DNA from: Dermabacter sp. p3-SID358 | GTDB taxonomy: Bacteria > Actinomycetota > Actinomycetes > Actinomycetales > Dermabacteraceae | Reading direction: 5' to 3' | Assembly: GCF_025147465.1 (NCBI RefSeq) | Contig: NZ_JALXOZ010000010.1 | Span: forward strand, 29,919-93,918 | Length of the DNA stretch: 64,000 nucleotides | Shown here: in pieces, positions 26,165 to 33,119 of the stretch | Layout of the letters: each line of letters starts with the position of its first letter | How positions within the stretch are numbered: position 1 is the first letter of the stretch | Position numbers and translations under genes: made by a program | The notes under the pieces: generated by a model | The model's database searches: none | Seen by the model: only the letters and a program-made list of their open reading frames with translations | What the model was told of the DNA's origin: nothing

Positions 26165-26182
26165 CTCACCGTTCACGGTGAG
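26165..26182. promoter_or_regulatory. Palindromic operator candidate
   Basis: CTCACCGT-TC-ACGGTGAG, a perfect 18-bp palindrome with a 2-base centre, between glpD (minus) and the asparaginase gene (plus). No regulator gene is adjacent. Confidence 0.5.
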
Positions 26183-26241
26183 TGACCGATCGGCTCGGCT
26201 CTACACTGATCTCACGCGCACCGGCACGCACAGGAGCACCC

Positions 26242-27234
26242 ATGACCGCGACCTTCCGCATTCTCGTTCTCGGCCTCGGCGGCACGATCGCCATGAGCCA
26301 AAATCAACCGGGCGGCCACGCCTCCCCTGCCGCGCAGCCGGATGCGGGCATGTTTCCGATCCCCGGCATCGATCTCGAGTTCCGAGAGATCGCGAATGTC
26401 GGTTCGCCCTCGGTCACGTTCGCGCACGTGCGCGAAGTTCTTCGAGTGGCTCGGGAGGGTTCCGACGCTGGCTTTCGCGGCATCGTGCTTACTCACGGCA
26501 CCGACACTCTCGAAGAGACGGCATTCTTGCTGGGCCGCTACTGGAATCTCGAGACTCCCCTCGTGCTCACGGGCGCGATGCGTCCCGCAAACGCGCCCGG
26601 GGCAGACGGCCCCGCAAACCTCCATGATGCGATCGTGACGGCCGCGAGCGAGCAGGCTCGTGGCCTCGGTGTTCTCGCGGTTTTCGACGCGCTCGTGCAC
26701 GCCGCAGATCGCGTCACGAAGGTCAGCTCTCGAAGCATCGACGCGTTCGATTCGGAGCCTTCAGGTCCCCTCGCGCTCGTGAACGAGGATGGGATTCGCG
26801 CGATGTACGCGCTGGAAGCGTCGGACTGCGTGATGCCCACCGTGCCCGCCGAGCTTCCCTCCGTGCCTCTCATCGGGACGGGCCTTTTCGATCGCGGCGA
26901 GGCCCTCGAGGCGCTCGTGCGCCAGGCCGAACCGCCCGCGGGGATCGTGATCAATGGCGTGGGGATGGGGCACGTGCCCGAGACGGTTATGCCGCTCGTG
27001 CGCGAGGCCCGCGAGCGCGGTATCCAGATCGTCGTTGCGACTCGCATACCCGAGGGCGGAACCTCGACCTATCACTACTCGTATCCTGGCGCGGAGGTGG
27101 ACCTCATCCACTCGGGCGCGTGCATGGCGGGCATGTTGAGCGCGCACAAGGCGCGTCTCCTCCTTCAGGTGCTGCTCGCCGCTGGCGCAGACCGGAGCGG
27201 GATCAGCCGCGCGTTCGCGGGCTTTGCCTACTGA
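26242..27234 (+). CDS. ansA: L-asparaginase
   Basis: 330 residues. The first catalytic Thr is in LGLGGTIAMS and the second triad motif in GIVLTHGTDTLEETAFLLG; LTGAMRPANAPGADGPANLH is the family block. It hydrolyses asparagine to aspartate and ammonia. No signal peptide, so cytoplasmic (type I). ATG 26242 follows CAGGAGCACCC. Divergent from glpD with a shared palindrome. A near copy of the dispersed 15-base motif lies at 26458-26473. Confidence 0.93.
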   Translation: MTATFRILVLGLGGTIAMSQNQPGGHASPAAQPDAGMFPIPGIDLEFREIANVGSPSVTFAHVREVLRVAREGSDAGFRGIVLTHGTDTLEETAFLLGRYWNLETPLVLTGAMRPANAPGADGPANLHDAIVTAASEQARGLGVLAVFDALVHAADRVTKVSSRSIDAFDSEPSGPLALVNEDGIRAMYALEASDCVMPTVPAELPSVPLIGTGLFDRGEALEALVRQAEPPAGIVINGVGMGHVPETVMPLVREARERGIQIVVATRIPEGGTSTYHYSYPGAEVDLIHSGACMAGMLSAHKARLLLQVLLAAGADRSGISRAFAGFAY

Positions 27235-27265
27235 CGCTCACGGCGCGGCCGAACCCGGTGCCGCT

Positions 27266-27319
27266 TTTCATAGATTTCATAAATTTCAAAGCAATTCATA
27301 AAACTCATAGACCTTCATA
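27266..27319 (+). promoter_or_regulatory. Phased TCATA repeat array upstream of the AAA ATPase gene
   Basis: TCATA (one TCAAA) recurs at 27268, 27277, 27286, 27296, 27305 and 27315, i.e. every 9-10 bases, in an AT-rich block (TTTCATAGATTTCATAAA and onward) ending 24 bases before the ATG. Six sites on one face of the helix suggest a cooperative binding site. Confidence 0.55.
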
Positions 27320-27343
27320 GGGTGCGGAATTTACCCTTGAAGC

Positions 27344-28501
27344 ATGGACCCTGCACGCAACCCCTTCCGCGCCACTCTCGGCGCCACGCCCCCGCTTCTG
27401 GTTGGCCGCAACGAAGCGGTGCAAAACTTTGCCTTCGCACTCGATGACGGCCCGGGCGCGCACGAGCGCATCTCACTCATTGTGGGCCCGAGAGGAATTG
27501 GGAAAACCGTGCTACTCAACGCGTTCGAAGACACGGCGGAGGAGCGCGGCTGGTTCGTCATAAGCGAGACGGCAACGAAGGGGTTTGTCGAACGCATCCG
27601 CAGCGAGATCATTCGCCGTTTGGCTCGTCAGCGTTCGCACCTCAAAGGCTTAGGACTCTCTATCTTTGGCGTTGGCGGCTCCGTCACCTGGGACTCAACA
27701 TCAATCTCGGAAGCGTCGTATTCCTTGCGCAACGCTCTTGACGACTATCTTGCCTACAAAGCCAGCCTCGATCGCACAACGGGGCAACCCGCAAGCGGCG
27801 TATTCATCACCCTCGACGAGATGCACCACCAGCGCAACGATGAACTTATCGAGTTCGGCGCTACCATTCAGCACCTTGTGCGCGAGAGAAAAAATATTGC
27901 CGTCGCCATGGCTGGGATCCCCTCGGCCATCAAACCGCTCCTTTCAAGCCAAGCGACCGCGAGCGAGGCGCCAAACCCCATCACGTTCTTACGCCGCGCC
28001 GAGCGAGTCGAACTGGACCGAGTGTCAGATGAGGACGTAAGCCTCGCTCTAGAGCAGCCGCTCGCGGAGTCGGTAACCACCTGGACGGGAAGGGCCCTCG
28101 AGACCGCCGTCAATGCTTGTCAGGGTTACCCCTTCATGATCCAGCTCGTCGGGCAGTGGGCGTTTCGCGAAGCTCAGGGTAGGAGTATCACGCGAGAGGC
28201 TGCCGAACGAGGGGCAGACAAGGCCCGACGAAAACTCGGCCAACTCGTTCACGAGCCTGCGTTGGCCGATCTCTCCGATGTGGATCGATCGTTCCTCGTT
28301 TTCATGGCTCGAGACGATGGGCCCACAGAGATCGCTGCTCTTAAGGCAAGACTCGACCGTTCAGATTCCTACGTAGGCAACTACCGCAGGCGTCTTATCG
28401 ATGCCGAAATGATCGTCGAGGTCGGGCGCGGCCGGATAGATTTTGCCCTGCCCTACCTACGCGAATACCTTCGCGAGCACGCCGCTAGTCTCGTGATCTA
28501 G
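27344..28501 (+). CDS. AAA ATPase with C-terminal winged-helix-like domain
   Basis: 385 residues. Walker A GPRGIGKT (48-55), Walker B GVFITLDEM (Asp158, Glu159), and the sensor region AVAMAGIPSAI. An ORC/Cdc6-like lid (about 215-290, YPFMIQLVGQWAFREAQG) and a C-terminal helix-turn-helix (about 310-380, YVGNYRRRLIDAEMIVEVGR) follow. This architecture occurs in STAND-like regulators and in poorly described plasmid or genomic-island ATPases. The phased repeats upstream suggest DNA binding at its own promoter. The TAG stop lies inside the transposon target duplication. Role unknown. Confidence 0.8.
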   Translation: MDPARNPFRATLGATPPLLVGRNEAVQNFAFALDDGPGAHERISLIVGPRGIGKTVLLNAFEDTAEERGWFVISETATKGFVERIRSEIIRRLARQRSHLKGLGLSIFGVGGSVTWDSTSISEASYSLRNALDDYLAYKASLDRTTGQPASGVFITLDEMHHQRNDELIEFGATIQHLVRERKNIAVAMAGIPSAIKPLLSSQATASEAPNPITFLRRAERVELDRVSDEDVSLALEQPLAESVTTWTGRALETAVNACQGYPFMIQLVGQWAFREAQGRSITREAAERGADKARRKLGQLVHEPALADLSDVDRSFLVFMARDDGPTEIAALKARLDRSDSYVGNYRRRLIDAEMIVEVGRGRIDFALPYLREYLREHAASLVI

Positions 28502-28502
28502 G
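28497..28502. repeat. Target-site duplication, left
   Basis: TCTAGG, repeated at 31541-31546. It matches the NCTAGN target reported for IS481. It holds the stop codon of the AAA ATPase (TAG, 28499-28501) and, on the minus strand, that of the transposase (28500-28498). Confidence 0.9.
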
Positions 28503-29484
28503 TGTACTGATCGGGGAGGTTCGTTAATCGCGTGAAGGGTGGCTGGTTGCCGCAGGCGGTGTGGGGCCTGTGGTGGTTGTAGTAGTGCAGCCAGCCCTCG
28601 AGCTCACCGCGGCGCTCGGCTTCAGAGGTGTAGCAGCGGGCGTAGGCCCAGCCGTCGGCCAGGGTGCGGTGGAATCTCTCGATCTTCCCGTTGGTCTGCG
28701 GCCGATAGGGCCTGGTGCGCTTGTGCTTGATCCCGAGCTCATGGCAGGTGTCTCGCCACAGGTGTGAGCGGTAGGTGCCTCCATTGTCGGACAACACCCT
28801 CTCGACGGTGACGCCACGCTGGTTGAACCACTCGACAGCCCGGACCAGCACGGCAGTGGCGGTGAGGGCGGTTTCGTCGTCATGGATCTCGGCGTAGGCG
28901 ACACGGGAGTGGTCATCGATGACGGTGTGGACGTACGCCTTTCCCATCAACGGGTCCCGCCACTTGTTGCGAGGCTTGTCCGGGGTAGCAGCGCGGTTGC
29001 GGTCGCCTTGTTGTCGGCCGACGTAGCGCCAGCCCCCGCCGTCGGGGATGTTGCCGAGCTTCTTCACATCAACGTGCAGCATCGCCCCGGGATGGTCGTG
29101 CTCGTAACGGCGAACGGGCTCTCCCGTGGCGCGGTCGACATAGGAAAGCCGGTTCAGTTGCGCGTCGACCAGGATCCGATGGACCGTCGACGGGGCGATC
29201 CCGAGCCGGCACGCGAGCTGGACCGGTCCTTCGCGCAGGCGCAGGCGGAGCTGGATGCAACGCCTGGTCGTGGCTTGGCTGGTCTTATTCGGCGACCGGT
29301 GGGGCCGTGAGGAGCGGTCCTGCATGGACTGGCCGGTGCGGTAGCGGTCGGCCCAGCGCTTCACGGTGGGCCAGGAGACCTGGAATCGGGCTGCGACTTC
29401 GCTGACCGGCCAGCCCTGGTCGACCACGAGCCGGGCGACGATCAGTCGGTGGCGGGGTGTGAGGGCAGCGTTGGGGTGGCTCAT
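28498..29484 (-). CDS. IS481-family transposase
   Basis: 328 residues. Two N-terminal HTH modules (VSEVAARFQVSWPTVKRWAD near 27-46 and LACRLGIAPSTVHRIL near 90-105) precede an RNase H-fold DDE core: HVDVKK (Asp139), LSDNGGTYRS (Asp233) and NGKIERFHRTL (Glu269), giving the DD35E spacing. The last codons (PDQYT) read through the terminal repeat, and the TAG stop is supplied by the TCTAGG target. ATG 29484 overlaps the efflux gene stop as ATGA, so transposase translation is coupled to the passenger gene. Confidence 0.95.
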   Translation of the reverse strand: MSHPNAALTPRHRLIVARLVVDQGWPVSEVAARFQVSWPTVKRWADRYRTGQSMQDRSSRPHRSPNKTSQATTRRCIQLRLRLREGPVQLACRLGIAPSTVHRILVDAQLNRLSYVDRATGEPVRRYEHDHPGAMLHVDVKKLGNIPDGGGWRYVGRQQGDRNRAATPDKPRNKWRDPLMGKAYVHTVIDDHSRVAYAEIHDDETALTATAVLVRAVEWFNQRGVTVERVLSDNGGTYRSHLWRDTCHELGIKHKRTRPYRPQTNGKIERFHRTLADGWAYARCYTSEAERRGELEGWLHYYNHHRPHTACGNQPPFTRLTNLPDQYT

Positions 29485-30716
29485 CGCGGGTTCTTCCTCG
29501 ACCTGCGGGAGCGGGTGAAAGTGACCAAGACCAGGACGGCTGCTCCGACCCACCAAAGTCCTGCTGCGGCTCCGGTTCTCACGAGCAGCGGCGTTCCGCT
29601 CCACCATCCGGCTGCCCAGCCTCCGAGGGCCACGCCGAGGCTGGTTCCTGTCTGTCGGAGGGCGTTGTTGAGTCCGCTGGCCACTCCTGGGCGGCCGGGC
29701 CAGGCGGACAGGCTTTCGCCCACGATGGCGGAGGTCATCAACCCGAGGCCGACCCCGATGCCCAGCAGCCCTGGGGCGAGACCCATGGTTCCCGGCAGCC
29801 GGCCCAGCGTCGCGAGTCCCACGGCGCCGACCGCGAATCCCAGGGCAGCGACGCGGCGTCGGCCGAGGCGGACGACAGCCCTCCCCGAGAGGGGGCCGAG
29901 CACGACGAATGGCGCTGTGGCGAGCAACAGCAGCAGTCCAGTCGGCCCGGCACCCATCCCGAGCCCGGACTGCAAGTGGACTGTGATGACCTGGAGAGTG
30001 CCGTTCGCGCCCGAGGTCATCATCGCTGCCGCGATCACGGACCCGACCAGCGACACCGTGGCAATGGCGCCACGGCCGGACTGTTCGGGTTGGGGCTGCT
30101 GTGGGCGCCGGGGGCCGGTGCCCAGCTGCTGCCAGGTCCCCCATGCGGCGACCAGGCCCAGGGGCACGTTGACCCAGAACACGGCCCGCCACGACATGGC
30201 GGCCACGAGCAGGCCGCCGACGGCTGGGCCCAGGGCAGTGGCCACGGCGCTGATGCTCGACCAGGCCCCCAGAGCCCTCGCACGCTCATGTGGTTCAGGC
30301 CAGGACGTGCTCAGTGCTGCCAGCCCGGCCGGCAGCATCACGGCCGCGGCCAGCCCCTGGCCCAGACGGGCACCCAGGACGACCAGCCAGGCTCCGGCCA
30401 GCCCGCCCACCACGGAGGCTGCCGTGAACACGGTGATGCCGACCAGCAGGGCGCGACGTGGCCCGATGCGGTCGACCAACCACCCGGCGGGCAGCAGCGC
30501 GAGGGCGAGGGGCACGGTGTAGGCATCCACGACCTGGGCCCAGCGCGCCACGGGCACATGGAAGGTGCGGCCGACCGTGGGCATCGCCACGTTCATGGCC
30601 AACACATCCAGCAGCACCAGGAACATGGGGATGCACAACACTACGAGCAGGAATGTCCCGCCGTTGCGGCGGGCACCACCCCGGTGTGAGGCGGGGGCAT
30701 CAGGAGAGAGGTTCAT
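29481..30716 (-). CDS. DHA2-type MFS drug efflux transporter (transposon passenger)
   Basis: 411 residues, polytopic. The first helix is FLVVLCIPMFLVLLDVLAM. Motif A is GWLVDRIGPRRALLVG and motif C LGPAVGGLLVA. Helix count by eye is 12-14, in the QacA/EmrB drug:H+ antiporter group. The substrate cannot be predicted. It is divergent from the ArsR-like gene with a palindrome between them, so inducible derepression is likely. ATG 30716. The stop overlaps the transposase start. Codon use is unlike flanking host genes. Confidence 0.9.
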   Translation of the reverse strand: MNLSPDAPASHRGGARRNGGTFLLVVLCIPMFLVLLDVLAMNVAMPTVGRTFHVPVARWAQVVDAYTVPLALALLPAGWLVDRIGPRRALLVGITVFTAASVVGGLAGAWLVVLGARLGQGLAAAVMLPAGLAALSTSWPEPHERARALGAWSSISAVATALGPAVGGLLVAAMSWRAVFWVNVPLGLVAAWGTWQQLGTGPRRPQQPQPEQSGRGAIATVSLVGSVIAAAMMTSGANGTLQVITVHLQSGLGMGAGPTGLLLLLATAPFVVLGPLSGRAVVRLGRRRVAALGFAVGAVGLATLGRLPGTMGLAPGLLGIGVGLGLMTSAIVGESLSAWPGRPGVASGLNNALRQTGTSLGVALGGWAAGWWSGTPLLVRTGAAAGLWWVGAAVLVLVTFTRSRRSRKNPR

Positions 30717-30737
30717 GCCTACCACGATGAGGTATGG

Positions 30738-30761
30738 ACGCTTCGGTGGCGGTCGAAGTGT
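30738..30761. promoter_or_regulatory. Operator candidate between efflux and regulator genes
   Basis: ACGCTTCG and CGAAGTGT (7 of 8 complementary) around GTGGCGGT, in the 66-base divergent gap inside the transposon. Confidence 0.45.
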
Positions 30762-30782
30762 GACGGGGTGAGAATGGGTGCC

Positions 30783-31514
30783 ATGGACCCACAGCCAGAC
30801 ATCGCCTCGGTGGCCGCGCACTTCGCCGATCGGTCACGCGCCGCGATGATGCTCGAACTGCTCGACGGCAACGCCCGCCCCGTGACGCGCCTGGCCCAGG
30901 TGGCAGGGGTGCGCACCTCCACCGCCAGCGAGCACCTGTCCCGCCTGGCGGGGGCAGGACTGCTCGTCGTCGAGCCCGAGGGACGGGTGCGTCGCTACCG
31001 GCTCGCAGGCCCCCACGTCGCGGTGGTCCTGGAGTCGTTGATCCCTCTGGCGTCCACCCCTGGCATCACGGGGCTACGCCAGGCCAGCCAGTGGGACCGG
31101 TTGCGGGTGGCGCGCAGCTGCTACGACCACCTGGCCGGCAGTCTGGGCACCGACATCCTGGCGGGCCTGGTCGAGGTCGAGACGCTGCGCCGCACCGACG
31201 GCATCCAGGGCACCGTTCGGGGTCCGCTCGATGCCATCGCCGGCCCGACGGCCACCGGCTACGTGCTGGGTCCCCACGCTGCCCAGCACTTCGCCCGGAT
31301 CGGTATTGACCTCGCCGTGGTGCAGGCTGGGCGTCGTCCCCTGCTGAAGGTGTGTACGGACTGGACCGAGCAACGCCACCACCTCGCTGGAGGACTCGGA
31401 GCCGCGCTCATGCGCGCCCTCATCGACCGAGGGTGGATCGAACGCCGCCCCGGACGGCGCGACCTCCTAATCCACAAACCAGAGGACATTCAAGACTGGC
31501 TCACCACTGCCTGA
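30783..31514 (+). CDS. ArsR-type HTH regulator (transposon passenger)
   Basis: 243 residues. An N-terminal winged HTH (ADRSRAAMMLELLDGNARPV, LAQVAGVRTSTASEHLSRLA, GRVRRYRLAG) of the ArsR type is followed by about 150 residues forming a helical sensor-like domain (HAAQHFARIGIDLAVVQAGR, CTDWTEQRHHLAGGLGAALM). No ArsR metal Cys cluster is seen; a CTDWTEQRHH motif could bind metal or a drug. Probably represses the divergent efflux operon, hence also the transposase. ATG 30783 chosen; upstream GTG 30768 and ATG 30774 are in frame. Confidence 0.88.
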   Translation: MDPQPDIASVAAHFADRSRAAMMLELLDGNARPVTRLAQVAGVRTSTASEHLSRLAGAGLLVVEPEGRVRRYRLAGPHVAVVLESLIPLASTPGITGLRQASQWDRLRVARSCYDHLAGSLGTDILAGLVEVETLRRTDGIQGTVRGPLDAIAGPTATGYVLGPHAAQHFARIGIDLAVVQAGRRPLLKVCTDWTEQRHHLAGGLGAALMRALIDRGWIERRPGRRDLLIHKPEDIQDWLTTA

Positions 31515-31540
31515 CTCGATCAACATCTCCGGTCAGTACA

Positions 31541-31546
31541 TCTAGG
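31541..31546. repeat. Target-site duplication, right
   Basis: TCTAGG, identical to 28497-28502. It contains the TAG stop (minus strand, 31544-31542) of the Bcr/CflA gene. Confidence 0.9.
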
Positions 31547-32990
31547 CCTGCACACGACGCGCGATGAGCACGTGCGCGAACCAGAACGCCGCACCGCCCG
31601 CCGAGAGCGCGAGGGCACCGATGCCGAGCTTGACCAGGTCGGCACCGAGAACCGGAACCATGACGCCCGAGACGATCGCGGCAACGATGAGGTTCATGAA
31701 CGTCGCAAAGCTCGTGGAGGCACCGCGCTCCTCGGGGAACATGTCAAGAACTTCGAGCTGCACGGGCGCCATCATGAGCGCCGCCGCGAGACCGAGAATG
31801 CCGGGGCCCACCATGACGAGGAGGTGCCAAATACCGAACTGCGAGGTGAGCTCGGGGGTAAGCATCGGGATCACGACGGAGAGGATGCCACCCACCACGA
31901 CGGTCGTGAAGGCGATCGTGATGAGGCGCGAGCGACTCAAGACGAAGGCGAGGCGCCCCACGAGATAGTTGCCGAGGATCATGCCGGCGATGATCGGGAT
32001 GAACAGCACCCAGTAGTCCTGGGCACCGAGGTGCATGACGTCTGGCACGATGATCGGCGCTGCCGAGATGAAAATGAAGTCGGCCTGGCTCGCGAGGCCG
32101 AGCGCGAGCGAGAGGCGCCAGATGACCGGCGAGCGAAGCACGCGCCCGAGCGACGTGAAGATGCCCTTCGCATTGAACGGCTGGCGCTTCTCCGGAAGGA
32201 GCGTTTCGGGGATGACGATCATCATGATCGCGAGCGTGACGAGCGCGTAGAGGAGCATCGCACCGAAGATCCAACGCCACGGCCCGAGGAGCAGAATCCA
32301 GCCGCCGAAGATCGGCGCCGCCGCGGGCGCGAGCGCGAAGATCATCATGACCTGGCTCATAAGCTTTTGCGCCCTGCCGCCGCCATAGAGATCGCGGATC
32401 ACGACACGCGAAACGATCGTCGCACCACCCGCGCTGAGGCCCTGGAGCACGCGGAAGGCGAAAAGCATCGGGAGATTGACGGCGAGCGCCGCGCCAAGCG
32501 AGCCGATTGAGAAAACGATGAGCGAAGCACCCATGACACGCTTGCGTCCAAGCGCATCGGAGAGGGGGCCGTGGAACATGCTCATGACCGCGAAGGAAAT
32601 GAGGTAGAGGCTCGTCACCTGCTGCATCGCTGCGGCGTCCGTGTAGAAGTCCTCCCTCATCGAGGGGAAGCCCGGGAAGATCATGTCGATCGAGAACGGG
32701 CCGAGCATCGCGAGCATCGCCATCGCGAACGTGAAACCGAACGTGACTTTCTCACTGCGACCGAGGTGCAGGCGAAGAGCAGCCGTTTCGGTCGCGACCT
32801 CCTCGACCTGCTCGATCGGTCCGGTCACGTGCGAGACGTTGTCGGTGGGCGTCGCGAACGCGACCTGCGGGATTTCCTCGGTAAGCGGGCGCGGCTCCTC
32901 AGTTGCGAGGCTTTCGGCGGCACGCTCGTCGGCGAGCCGCGCGAGTTCTAGGGCACTTGTGTCGGTTTTCCTCTGCTGTTCGTCAGTCAC
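31542..32990 (-). CDS. Bcr/CflA-family MFS multidrug exporter
   Basis: 482 residues. About 80 N-terminal residues are acidic and cytoplasmic (LARLADERAAESLATEEPRP), longer than the family norm of about 400 total. The 12-TM MFS core begins near 82 (FTFAMAMLAMLGPFSIDMIF). Motif A is GPLSDALGRKRVM; RVLQGLSAGGATIVSRVVIR is typical of Bcr/CflA. It exports drugs such as bicyclomycin or chloramphenicol, or amino acids and dipeptides, by proton antiport. Its stop codon lies in the right-hand duplication, so the gene is intact. Confidence 0.92.
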   Translation of the reverse strand: MTDEQQRKTDTSALELARLADERAAESLATEEPRPLTEEIPQVAFATPTDNVSHVTGPIEQVEEVATETAALRLHLGRSEKVTFGFTFAMAMLAMLGPFSIDMIFPGFPSMREDFYTDAAAMQQVTSLYLISFAVMSMFHGPLSDALGRKRVMGASLIVFSIGSLGAALAVNLPMLFAFRVLQGLSAGGATIVSRVVIRDLYGGGRAQKLMSQVMMIFALAPAAAPIFGGWILLLGPWRWIFGAMLLYALVTLAIMMIVIPETLLPEKRQPFNAKGIFTSLGRVLRSPVIWRLSLALGLASQADFIFISAAPIIVPDVMHLGAQDYWVLFIPIIAGMILGNYLVGRLAFVLSRSRLITIAFTTVVVGGILSVVIPMLTPELTSQFGIWHLLVMVGPGILGLAAALMMAPVQLEVLDMFPEERGASTSFATFMNLIVAAIVSGVMVPVLGADLVKLGIGALALSAGGAAFWFAHVLIARRVQA

Positions 32991-33119
32991 TTGGCCAATC
33001 TTATGGAAGATCCGCGCCCTTCCAACCCCTCTCGCACAAGATCACTCATGACTTCACTTACTCGCTCGCGTGCTTGTTAAGCTCGAGCCACACATTCCAG
33101 CGGAAGAAGGAGGCCAGCC

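Larger units (their letters stand above)
28503..31540. mobile_element. IS481-family transposon with efflux pump and regulator as passengers
   Basis: 3038 bp bounded by imperfect inverted repeats. The left end is TGTACTGATCGGGGAGGTT (28503) and the right end read inward is TGTACTGACCGGAGATGTT (from 31540), 16 of 19 identical. Flanks are the direct repeat TCTAGG. Gene order: ArsR-like regulator (+), DHA2 efflux gene (-), transposase (-). Codon use differs from the host: Leu is mainly CTG and GC is higher, pointing to recent transfer. Joining the flanks restores an uninterrupted junction in which the AAA ATPase and Bcr/CflA genes converge on one CTAG. Confidence 0.92.

Noticed and set aside
27266..28501. 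Plasmid or chromosomal origin of replication
   Set aside because: Iteron-like repeats and an ORC-like ATPase are suggestive, but there are no DnaA boxes, parAB or other replication genes. Kept only as a question in the findings.
29484..30192. N-terminal extension of the transposase frame to 564 residues
   Set aside because: The upstream part is the efflux gene read in another frame. ATG 29484 gives the normal IS481 length and an ATGA overlap with the efflux gene.
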